Positions 22,570 through 28,939 of a stretch of DNA of 36,492 nt are shown in pieces. The stretch is taken from positions 1-36,492 of the forward strand of contig JAOBWK010000020.1 of the NCBI GenBank assembly GCA_025463305.1, in the 5' to 3' direction. Below the pieces are notes generated by a model. That model searched no databases, was not told where the DNA came from, and saw nothing but the letters and a program-made list of their open reading frames with translations. A program made the position numbers and the translations under genes. Position 1 is the stretch's first letter; each line of letters begins with the position of its first letter. This stretch comes from Ilumatobacteraceae bacterium (GTDB taxonomy: Bacteria; Actinomycetota; Acidimicrobiia; Acidimicrobiales; Ilumatobacteraceae).

Positions 22570-23556
22570 ATGTCAGACGGCGAGTCCGGATCCGCCACAC
22601 GGATCGGTCTCGTCCTCGGTGCCGGCGGGGTCGCCGGCGGCGCGTTCCACGCCGGCGTGCTCGCCGCGCTCGAGCAGGCGATGCACTGGGATCCGCGCAC
22701 GGCGTCGGTCATCGTCGGCACGTCCGCCGGATCGATCACCGCGACATCGCTGCGCGCCGGGTTGTCCGCGTCCGACGGGCTCGCCCACGCCCAGGGCCAC
22801 GCGATGTCACCCGAGGGCGAGGCGTTGCTCCGCTCCATCGGCCCGGTGCGCCGTCAGCCGCTTCGGCCGGCCGCACACGCCCGGCGCCCGAAGGACATCG
22901 CCGCATCGCTCGCCAAGGCCGCGGCTCGCCCGTTCACGGCGGCGCCGTGGACCTTGCTCGCCGGGCTGCTGCCGGAGGGTTCGGTGAGCACCGAGTTCAT
23001 CTCCTCGGGCATCGCCGGCATCCACCCCGGTCCGTGGCCGGACGAGCCGCTGTGGATCTGCACCGTCCGCCAGGGCGACGGTCGCCGGGTTGTGTTCGGG
23101 CGGCACGACCGCACCGGTCCCCTCGCCGACGTCGTCGCCGCGTCGTGCGCGATCCCCGGGTTCTTCAGCCCGGTCACCGTGGACGGTGACGCCTACGTCG
23201 ACGGTGGCCTGCACTCGCCGACGAACGCCGACCTGCTCGCCGACAAGGCGCTCGGGCTCGACCTGGTGCTCGTCAGCTCGCCGATGTCGGCGAGCGGCAG
23301 CCGGCTGCGGATGGGCCGCGGCCATCCCGTGCGCCGTTGGTCGGGTGCGCTGCTCGACGCCGAGGTGCTGCGCCTGCGCCGTCGCGGCATCCCGGCTGTC
23401 GCGTTCCAACCGACGGAGGCCGACGTCGCGATGATGGGGTCGAACGCGATGGATCCCACCCGGCGCGCCGCCATCGCTGCCCAGGCCAAGGCGTCGACCC
23501 TGCGCCGCCTGGCCCGCTCCGACACCCAGGCCCGGCTCACCGCCCTCCGCCCCTGA
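22570..23556 (+). CDS. Patatin-like phospholipase / acyl hydrolase
   Basis: Serine hydrolase of 328 residues using a Ser-Asp dyad. The glycine-rich oxyanion loop is LGAGGVAGGAFHAGVL (16-31), the nucleophile Ser52 is in GTSAGS (50-55) and the catalytic Asp211 in VDGGLHS (210-216). Bacterial patatins cleave acyl chains from phospholipids or other lipids; the substrate is unknown. No signal peptide is seen, so it is probably cytosolic or membrane-peripheral. It lies four bases after the citrate synthase stop, but TACATT (22558-22563) six bases before ATG 22570 could also give it a separate leaderless mRNA. It is convergent with the ArsA-like genes with a 13-base gap. Confidence 0.92.
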   Translation: MSDGESGSATRIGLVLGAGGVAGGAFHAGVLAALEQAMHWDPRTASVIVGTSAGSITATSLRAGLSASDGLAHAQGHAMSPEGEALLRSIGPVRRQPLRPAAHARRPKDIAASLAKAAARPFTAAPWTLLAGLLPEGSVSTEFISSGIAGIHPGPWPDEPLWICTVRQGDGRRVVFGRHDRTGPLADVVAASCAIPGFFSPVTVDGDAYVDGGLHSPTNADLLADKALGLDLVLVSSPMSASGSRLRMGRGHPVRRWSGALLDAEVLRLRRRGIPAVAFQPTEADVAMMGSNAMDPTRRAAIAAQAKASTLRRLARSDTQARLTALRP

Positions 23557-23569
23557 CCGCCAGCGTCGG

Positions 23570-24658
23570 CTACTCGCCGACGAGAAGGGCGGCGAGGCGG
23601 GAGAGGCCGTCGAGATCGTGGACGTCGACCTCGAGCAGCGGGATGTGCGTGGTCTCCACCCCGCTGACCACATCGGTCAGCGCGCCCATCTCGCCTCGCT
23701 CCGACGACGCCAGCGCGAACAGCTCGCGGTGGTACGCGACGTGCTCGGCGAGCGGGCCGTCGGCGAGGTCGTCGAGTCCGTCGAGCGGCGGCGGCAGCGG
23801 GTGGACGAGGTTGATGACGACGGCGTCGAGGTCGAAGCCGCCGTCGATGATCGCGTTGGCGAGGTGCGTCGATTCGTCGATGGCTTCCGAGCGCGGGCTG
23901 GACACGAGCACGAACGACGTCGAATCGGCGCGCAGCAGTTCGGCCACCTCGCCGGCCCGCGTGCGCAACCCCTGCTCCATGCCCGACAGCGAACGGAAGA
24001 ACTCGATCGTGTCCTCGACCAGGCGTGGTCCGGCGAGCCGGCGGACGACCCACAAGAACGCGTTGGTGCCGGCGTTGGCCACCTTCGCGAACGATCGCGA
24101 CGGCATCGTCAGGGCGCGGTAGATCGGATGGCCGAGGAAGCGCATCAACCGCTCCGGCGCCTCCAGCAGATCGATCGCATCGCGCGACGGTGGCGTGTCG
24201 ATGATGACGAGGTCGTAGTCGCCACTGCCCTGCAGTTGGTGCAGCCGCTCGATCGCCATGTAGTCCTGGGCCCCGGCGAGCGAGCCGGCGATGCTGCGGT
24301 ACACCGGGTTGGCGAGGATCTTCTCAGCCTTGGCCTCGTCCCCCGTGCGCTCGATGATCATCCGGTCGAACGTCGTCTCGGCATCGAGCATCAAGGCCCA
24401 CAGCGCGCCGCCGTCGGCGCCGATGCCGGCCACCTCGTGCGGCTCGAACATCTTCGCGTCGACGTCGATGCCGAGCGCGTCGGCGAGCCGTCGCGCGGGA
24501 TCGACGGTGACCACCACGACGCGCCGGCCGCGGTTGGCCGCGGCGATGCCGAGCGCGGCCGCGCTGGTGGTCTTGCCGACGCCGCCGGGCCCGCACGTGA
24601 CGAGCAGGGTCGCCGAGTCGACGATCGCGCCGAGGTGGGTGGGTGTGCCGTCGCTCAC
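23570..24658 (-). CDS. ArsA/GET3-like ATPase, P-loop-complete subunit (Rv3680-like)
   Basis: ATPase of 362 residues of the deviant Walker A (SIMIBI) class. The P-loop GPGGVGKTT (23-31) keeps the nucleotide-binding Lys29 but has Pro24 where these enzymes carry the signature lysine. Next come VVVTVDPARRLADALG and the DTPPSRDAIDLLE switch region. The arsenite-binding Cys set of ArsA is not seen. The gene is the second of an overlapping pair (GTGA at 24658-24655), as in mycobacterial Rv3679-Rv3680, whose pair is linked to envelope metabolism and stress survival. The partner has the complementary lysine pattern, so a heterodimer is likely. The long upstream extension of the frame lies inside the partner gene and is rejected. 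Confidence 0.9.
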   Translation of the reverse strand: MSDGTPTHLGAIVDSATLLVTCGPGGVGKTTSAAALGIAAANRGRRVVVVTVDPARRLADALGIDVDAKMFEPHEVAGIGADGGALWALMLDAETTFDRMIIERTGDEAKAEKILANPVYRSIAGSLAGAQDYMAIERLHQLQGSGDYDLVIIDTPPSRDAIDLLEAPERLMRFLGHPIYRALTMPSRSFAKVANAGTNAFLWVVRRLAGPRLVEDTIEFFRSLSGMEQGLRTRAGEVAELLRADSTSFVLVSSPRSEAIDESTHLANAIIDGGFDLDAVVINLVHPLPPPLDGLDDLADGPLAEHVAYHRELFALASSERGEMGALTDVVSGVETTHIPLLEVDVHDLDGLSRLAALLVGE

Positions 24659-25602
24659 GCGCGGCCCTCGACCGGTGCACCGAGCGCGTCGGCGAGCACG
24701 TCGAGCTCGGCGATGCCGAGGTGCGCAGTGGGCAGTCGCGGCAGCACGACGCGGGGGAGTGGCAGCAGCTCGTCGAGCCGGGCGAGCTGGCGGCGTTGGC
24801 CCTCGAGCCGCATCCGCCCGAACTCGGCCGATGCCTCGAGCGCGGCCTTGTTCACCGCCGACAGCTTGACGCCCTGAGCCTTTGCCGCGGCGGTCACGGA
24901 GAGGTCGAGCCCGGGCCGGTCGGTCCAGCATCCGTTGACGACGAGCGGCGCGAGGTCGAGGCCGAGCGTCTCCTCGAGGTCGTACGCCAGCTCGATGGTC
25001 TCGTTCACGGGGGTCTCCTCGGGCAGCGTCACCAGCAGGCCCTGGCAGCGCTTGCTGTCGGACAGCATCGCCGCCACCTCGTCGGCCTGGACCCGCACCG
25101 GACCGTTGGCCACCACCTTCTGCAGCGCCGACGCGGAGTGCAAGAACGCGGCGGCGTGCCCGGCCGGCGGCGCGTCGATGACGATCAGGTCAGCGGCGCG
25201 CTCGCGCTCGAGCTCCTTGATCTTGCCGAGCACGAGGAGGTGCTCGAGGCCCGGCGTCGCCGCGGCGATCGAGTCGAGCTGTGCCGCGGATGCCGCCTTG
25301 CGGAGCACACCGTTGATGCCCTTCAGCTCGAGGTAGTCGGCGAAGGCCTGCTGCGGCGGGATCGTGCGGCCGCGCACCCGGCCTGTGCGGCCGACCTTGC
25401 GGAGCACGCGGTCCTCGGCGTCGAGCGGCGGACCGCCGAGCAGCGACCCGACGCCCTCGCGCCCGTCGACGGAGATGAGCAGCACGTCGGCGCCCTCGCG
25501 GGCAGCCAGCAGCGCCACGGCTGCGGCGACCGTCGTGGACCCGACTCCACCCTTGCCGGCCACCACGAGCACGGTCGCGTCGGTGACCCAGGTCGGTTGC
25601 AC
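24655..25602 (-). CDS. ArsA-like ATPase homologue lacking the P-loop lysine (Rv3679-like)
   Basis: Protein of about 315 residues, first of the ArsA-like pair. The P-loop is GKGGVGSTT (16-24): the signature Lys17 is kept but the nucleotide-binding lysine is Ser22, confirmed by the TCC codon. The rest fits the family: LLISVDGREGVGSLLGGPPL, GLEHLLVLGKIKELER, VIDAPPAGHAAAFL, LVTLPEETPVNETIE. It probably cannot hydrolyse ATP alone but could supply Lys17 to the partner's site. The start is uncertain: GTG 25602 has TACCCT six bases upstream and normal codon use after it; ATG 25620 adds six codons with unusual third positions. Its stop overlaps the next start. Confidence 0.88.
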   Translation of the reverse strand: MQPTWVTDATVLVVAGKGGVGSTTVAAAVALLAAREGADVLLISVDGREGVGSLLGGPPLDAEDRVLRKVGRTGRVRGRTIPPQQAFADYLELKGINGVLRKAASAAQLDSIAAATPGLEHLLVLGKIKELERERAADLIVIDAPPAGHAAAFLHSASALQKVVANGPVRVQADEVAAMLSDSKRCQGLLVTLPEETPVNETIELAYDLEETLGLDLAPLVVNGCWTDRPGLDLSVTAAAKAQGVKLSAVNKAALEASAEFGRMRLEGQRRQLARLDELLPLPRVVLPRLPTAHLGIAELDVLADALGAPVEGRA

Positions 25603-25667
25603 GCCATGAGGGTATGCCATCGGCGCACGACGGCGGGTGAGGAGCCCCGACGATCCGCAGATGGCCG

Positions 25668-26024
25668 TCAGGGCTTGAAGACCGTCGTCCCCCCGAGCTG
25701 CGACAGCGCGGTGATCACCGTGTCGCCCGACATCGTCATCCCCGGATCGATCGGACCGACCTGCGGCGGTGCGCTCGGATCGGCGGTGGGTGCGGGCGCA
25801 CCACCGACCACCGTGGGGCCGGGGCCGTCGGGGATCGTCGTGGTGGTCGTGGTGGTGGTGGTGGTGGTGGTGGTCGATGACGGCAACGGCGAGGCAGCCA
25901 CGGTCGATGCCGCCGTCACGACGGCGACGGTGGTGGGCGACGGCGAGGCGTCGCTCGCGCACGCGCCCAGTGCGATCGTGATGGCGAAGCAGACTGCCGG
26001 AACGGTGGAACGTCGGACGAACAC
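25668..26024 (-). CDS. Small lipoprotein with poly-Thr tract
   Basis: Predicted lipoprotein of 118 residues. The signal (FVRRSTVPAVCFAITIALGAC) ends in the lipobox LGAC, with Cys at about 22. A Ser/Thr/Ala stretch leads to 13 consecutive Thr, then a Pro/Gly-rich segment and a short conserved-looking end (GDTVITALSQLGGTTVFKP). I recognise no domain. The start is GTG 26024, chosen for the signal peptide and a TACGCT box seven bases upstream; a longer frame overlaps the divergent gene. It lies 65 bases upstream of the ArsA-like pair on the same strand and could belong with it, but the pair has its own candidate -10. Confidence 0.75.
   Translation of the reverse strand: MFVRRSTVPAVCFAITIALGACASDASPSPTTVAVVTAASTVAASPLPSSTTTTTTTTTTTTTIPDGPGPTVVGGAPAPTADPSAPPQVGPIDPGMTMSGDTVITALSQLGGTTVFKP
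25849..25874 (+). repeat. Trinucleotide (GGT)n tract
   Basis: An uninterrupted run of nearly nine GGT units within a longer imperfect tract from about 25838. It encodes the poly-Thr run of the lipoprotein on the minus strand. Slippage would change the number of Thr residues in frame. Confidence 0.9.
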
Positions 26025-26108
26025 GGGACTCAGCGTAAACCGCGGCTGCCACGGCCGCGTCTGGGAACATGGGTGGCCCCCCTTCGACCGAACTGTGAGC
26101 AGAGTGTT

Positions 26109-26645
26109 GTGAGCGATCAACTCGATACCAAGACCGGCTGGCTGAGCCCCGATCAGTTGGAGAACATCCGCGCCAACGTCCCACTCGTCTACATCGACGC
26201 CGTGCCGGTGCGCGTCAACTCGCTCGGCCGGGTCACCCACATCGGTCTGCTGCTGCGCGTCGCGGCCGACGGCACCATCAGCCGGATGGCCGTCAGTGGT
26301 CGAGTGCTGTTCGGCGAGCGCATCCGCGACGCGCTGATCCGCCACCTCGAGAAGGACCTCGGCCCCGTTGCGCTGCCGAAGGTGCCCACCAACCCGGCGC
26401 CGTTCACGGTCGTCGAGTACTTCCCGGATCCTGATCAGAGCGGCTTCCACGATCCGCGCCACCACGCGGTCAGCCTGGCCTACGTCGTGCCGGTGGAGGG
26501 CGACTGCACGCCGACGCAGGAGGCACTCGACCTCGCCTGGTTCACGCCGGAGGAGGTCGTCAGTGACGCGGTGCGGAAGCAGATGACCGGTGGGCACGAT
26601 CGCCTGATCCGGTTCGCGCTCGCTCACGTCGGCGAGCTGCCCTGA
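26109..26645 (+). CDS. DUF4916 protein with degenerate Nudix box
   Basis: Cytosolic protein of 178 residues with a Nudix-like fold. It opens WLSPDQLENIRANVPLVYID, the DUF4916 signature, and has the strand pair VPVRVNSLGRVTHIGLLLR. The Nudix-box region is GRVLFGERIRDALIRHLEKDLG from residue 64. Gly64, Glu70, Arg78 and Gly85 match GX5EX7REUXEEXGU, but His79, Lys82 and Asp83 replace three of the four metal-binding Glu. Hydrolase activity is therefore doubtful or uses other ligands. LAWFTPEEV near the C-terminus is Nudix-like. The start is GTG 26109. The gene diverges from the small lipoprotein gene. Confidence 0.82.
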   Translation: MSDQLDTKTGWLSPDQLENIRANVPLVYIDAVPVRVNSLGRVTHIGLLLRVAADGTISRMAVSGRVLFGERIRDALIRHLEKDLGPVALPKVPTNPAPFTVVEYFPDPDQSGFHDPRHHAVSLAYVVPVEGDCTPTQEALDLAWFTPEEVVSDAVRKQMTGGHDRLIRFALAHVGELP

Positions 26646-26649
26646 TGGT

Positions 26650-26687
26650 CTGGGCCTGATCATCCGGATCTGATGCGCTGGGCCTGA
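26650..26687 (+). repeat. Direct repeat CTGGGCCTGA, 28-bp period
   Basis: Exact copies at 26650-26659 and 26678-26687, starting four bases after the DUF4916 stop. Confidence 0.7.
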
Positions 26688-26699
26688 GCCGGCCCGGCT
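26687..26699. terminator. Palindrome between convergent genes
   Basis: AGCCGGCCCGGCT, a perfect palindrome about a central C, 41 bases after the DUF4916 stop and 11 before the acidic protein's stop. A possible two-way terminator without T-tract. Confidence 0.45.
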
Positions 26700-26709
26700 G
26701 TGGAACAGG

Positions 26710-27114
26710 TCAGCGGCGCTTCGACTTCTTGTTGACGCCGATCGGCGGGCGTCGCTCGAGCGCGGGTGCATCGACGGACCGGGCCTCGTCGATGGCGAGG
26801 TGGAAGCCGTCCTTGTCGAGGTCGACGGGCTGGCTCGACGACTCCTGGATCTCGGCGAACTCGGGCTTCTGCTTGCCCGTCAGCGCCTGGTCGACACCGA
26901 ACATGCCGGCCGCGAGGATGGCCCCGCCGGCGCCGAACTTGCGGCGCGCCGTGGCCACGGGATCCGGGTTGTCGATCGAGATCGGATCGAGATCGTCCGG
27001 CGCATCCTCGTCGTCGAGTTCGTCGTCGAGTTCGTCGTCGATCCCGTCAGCGTTCTCGTCAGCGGGTGCGGTGTCGATCTCGTCGTCGATCTCGTGTGCT
27101 TCGTCGTCGGCCAC
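26710..27114 (-). CDS. Small acidic protein of unknown function
   Basis: Protein of 134 residues, not recognised. Residues 1-50 are dominated by Asp and Glu in a repeat (DELDDELDDEDAPDDLD). A short hydrophobic patch follows (FGAGGAILAAGMFGVDQAL, about 60-78), too weak to call a membrane helix firmly. Then comes a conserved-looking stretch (PEFAEIQESSSQPVDLDKDG) and a basic tail ending KKSKRR. The strong charge split suggests an intrinsically disordered adaptor. The start is GTG 27114 with TAGGGT (27126-27121) six bases upstream, so probably leaderless. It is divergent from the Nei-like glycosylase gene; the two starts are 104 bases apart. Confidence 0.7.
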   Translation of the reverse strand: MADDEAHEIDDEIDTAPADENADGIDDELDDELDDEDAPDDLDPISIDNPDPVATARRKFGAGGAILAAGMFGVDQALTGKQKPEFAEIQESSSQPVDLDKDGFHLAIDEARSVDAPALERRPPIGVNKKSKRR

Positions 27115-27120
27115 GAGGGC

Positions 27121-27126
27121 ACCCTA
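27121..27126 (-). promoter_or_regulatory. -10 box of the acidic-protein gene, leaderless
   Basis: TAGGGT on the minus strand, six bases before GTG 27114; no Shine-Dalgarno. Confidence 0.5.
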
Positions 27127-27205
27127 ACGCCTGCACCATCACGCGCACCGGGCCCGACCTGGTGTTCCCCGCGGGGTATACCGCAACCGGCATCATGACT
27201 GCAAC

Positions 27206-27211
27206 TACACT
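27206..27211 (+). promoter_or_regulatory. -10 box of the glycosylase gene, leaderless
   Basis: TACACT, seven bases before GTG 27219. It supports the start that gives the obligatory Pro2. Confidence 0.5.
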
Positions 27212-27218
27212 GGTTCGC

Positions 27219-28145
27219 GTGCCAGACGGGGATGCGATCCACCGAGCTGCGACGGCGCTCCGGACGAGCCTCGTCGGCAAGCCGATGCGGGGTTTTCGTG
27301 CTCCCCGCCTCGTCGGCCCCGCCCCCAGCGTCGGCCGCACGATCGAGACGGTGAACTGCCACGGCAAGCACCTCGACATCATCTGGGACGACGGCCTGAC
27401 GCTGCACACGTACCTGCGGATGACCGGCGTGTGGCACCTGTACCGCGCCGACGAGCGTTGGCGGAAGCGCTACGACCAGATGCGTGTCACGGTCGAGGTC
27501 GACGACTGGGTGGCCGTCTGCTTCAACGCTCCGGTCATCGACACGTACCGGCAGTTCGATCGGTACCGCCATCCCGGCTTCGGTCGGCTCGGCCCCGATC
27601 TGTGCAAGGCGAACGCCGACCTCGACGAGTGCGTCAACCGCGTCATCGACTACTACGACCCCGACATCACGATCGCCGAGGTGCTGCTCGATCAGCAGGT
27701 GGCCTGCGGCGTGGGCAACGTCTACCGCAGCGAGGTCCTGTGGGCCGTGGAGCTGAGCCCGTTCGCGGCCGTCGGCACGCTCGACATCGAAGATGTTCGC
27801 GACATCATCCGCTCGTGCGCGATCCTGCTCCAGGCCAACCTGCCCGACGGCACCACACGAACCGTCACGGTCCCCGGCGTCGCGCCCGGTCTGTCGGTCT
27901 ACGGGCGCAACGGCCAGCCGTGCGCGCGCTGCGGCGACACGATCCAGGTCAAGCGGTTCGGCGAGATGAACCGGCTGCTCTACTGGTGCCCGAGCTGCCA
28001 GGCGCGCGGCGACTCGCGCATCGCGCCCACCCCACCGGTCGGCCTCGAGCGTCCGATGGATCCGCATCCGGCCGCGTCGATGTACCTGTCCGACCTCCCG
28101 TGGAACCGCCACGACGACGTCGAGCCGCACGCAGACACCGCCTGA
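27219..28145 (+). CDS. nei: Fpg/Nei-family DNA glycosylase (Nei2-like)
   Basis: Base-excision repair enzyme of 308 residues that would remove oxidised pyrimidines or purines and nick the strand. In this family the N-terminal Pro, exposed after Met removal, is the nucleophile, so the start must be GTG 27219 (Met-Pro-Asp-Gly-Asp). The next residue is normally Glu; here it is Asp3. Other landmarks: Lys50 in NCHGKHLDI, the H2TH segment IAEVLLDQQVACGVGNVYR (152-170), and a four-Cys zinc finger (235, 238, 257, 260) ending YWCPSCQ. A tail of about 46 residues follows the finger, which normally ends the protein. TACACT lies seven bases before the start, with no ribosome site. Confidence 0.93.
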   Translation: MPDGDAIHRAATALRTSLVGKPMRGFRAPRLVGPAPSVGRTIETVNCHGKHLDIIWDDGLTLHTYLRMTGVWHLYRADERWRKRYDQMRVTVEVDDWVAVCFNAPVIDTYRQFDRYRHPGFGRLGPDLCKANADLDECVNRVIDYYDPDITIAEVLLDQQVACGVGNVYRSEVLWAVELSPFAAVGTLDIEDVRDIIRSCAILLQANLPDGTTRTVTVPGVAPGLSVYGRNGQPCARCGDTIQVKRFGEMNRLLYWCPSCQARGDSRIAPTPPVGLERPMDPHPAASMYLSDLPWNRHDDVEPHADTA

Positions 28146-28178
28146 GGCCGGCCCATCCGAGATCGACGCGACGCTGGT

Positions 28179-28775
28179 TCAGCTCGCCGGTGAGGCCCTG
28201 AACGCGGCGAGCACGTTGGTGAGCAGCTGCTGGTGCACGGCCGCCCAATCCGTGTCGGGTGGCCCGACCGCCTTCATCTCCAGGCTGACCGGCCCGTGGC
28301 ACGCTGACCACAACACGGTGGCGGTCATCAACGCATCGCCGCGCCGCATCGCGCCGGCGTCCATCGCCGCCTGCACCCGGTCGGCGAACGTGATGAGCGC
28401 CGCCGCCGCGGTGAGGTGCGCGACCTCCGACATCTCATAGCCCGGCACGACGCGGTCGAACATCAGCTCATAGTGCGAGCGATGGCTGAGTGCGAACGTG
28501 CGGTACGAGTGGGCGCACGCCTCGAGATCGGCCATCGGGTCGGCGGTGACGGCCACATCGCGCACGGCTTCGGCGAGCTGCTCGAAGCCCTCGATCAGCA
28601 GCGCATCGACGACACCGTCCTTGCCGCCGAAGCGCGAGTACACGTTCATCGTGCTCCCACCGGCGGCCGATGCGATCCGCCGCACGGTCAACGCGGCCTG
28701 GCCCTCGTTGGCGAGCAGGTCGCGCGCAGCCCCGAGGATCGCCGTCGATGCGTCGTCGATCGTGCGCGGGGACAT
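28179..28775 (-). CDS. TetR-family regulator, divergent from drug exporter
   Basis: Repressor of 198 residues. The helix-turn-helix is AARDLLANEGQAALTVRRIASAAGGSTMNVYSRFGGKDGVVDAL, with the C-terminal ligand domain of the TetR_C_13/WHG sort (YRTFALSHRSHYELMFDRVVPGYE). The start is ATG 28775, with TACGGT seven bases upstream. An in-frame ATG at 28862 also has a good -10 (TATAGT, six bases upstream), but the extra 29 codons have low GC at third positions and no family match. It diverges from the MFS exporter, and a 13-bp palindrome lies between them (28872-28884). It most likely represses the exporter and itself until a toxic ligand arrives. Confidence 0.9.
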   Translation of the reverse strand: MSPRTIDDASTAILGAARDLLANEGQAALTVRRIASAAGGSTMNVYSRFGGKDGVVDALLIEGFEQLAEAVRDVAVTADPMADLEACAHSYRTFALSHRSHYELMFDRVVPGYEMSEVAHLTAAAALITFADRVQAAMDAGAMRRGDALMTATVLWSACHGPVSLEMKAVGPPDTDWAAVHQQLLTNVLAAFRASPAS

Positions 28776-28871
28776 CGGCGAGACCGTATCCCGCCCGGAC
28801 GCGGCGGCCGATCCATTCGACCGCCCACTCGCTCCGTGGCGGATGTCACCTGGACAAGTCATGGCGAAACT

Positions 28872-28884
28872 ATAACACTGTTAT
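28872..28884. promoter_or_regulatory. Candidate TetR operator, 13-bp perfect palindrome
   Basis: ATAACACTGTTAT: half-sites ATAACA and TGTTAT about a central C, in an AT-rich island between the divergent tetR and exporter genes. It overlaps the -10 TATAGT on the minus strand (28874-28869). AT-rich DNA is rare in this window, which makes it stand out. Confidence 0.75.
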
Positions 28885-28939
28885 CACGACGTTCCATCGA
28901 GACGCCCGTCCGGGCCGATGGCGACAGGGGAGGCAGACC

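Noticed and set aside
24659..24931. N-terminal extension of the P-loop-complete ArsA-like subunit
   Set aside because: The extension is Arg/Pro/Ala low-complexity sequence inside the partner gene; the GTGA overlap start gives the family N-terminus.
28776..28862. ATG 28862 as start of the second TetR protein
   Set aside because: The 29 extra codons have low GC at third positions and no match to TetR N-termini; kept only as an alternative because a good -10 box precedes it.
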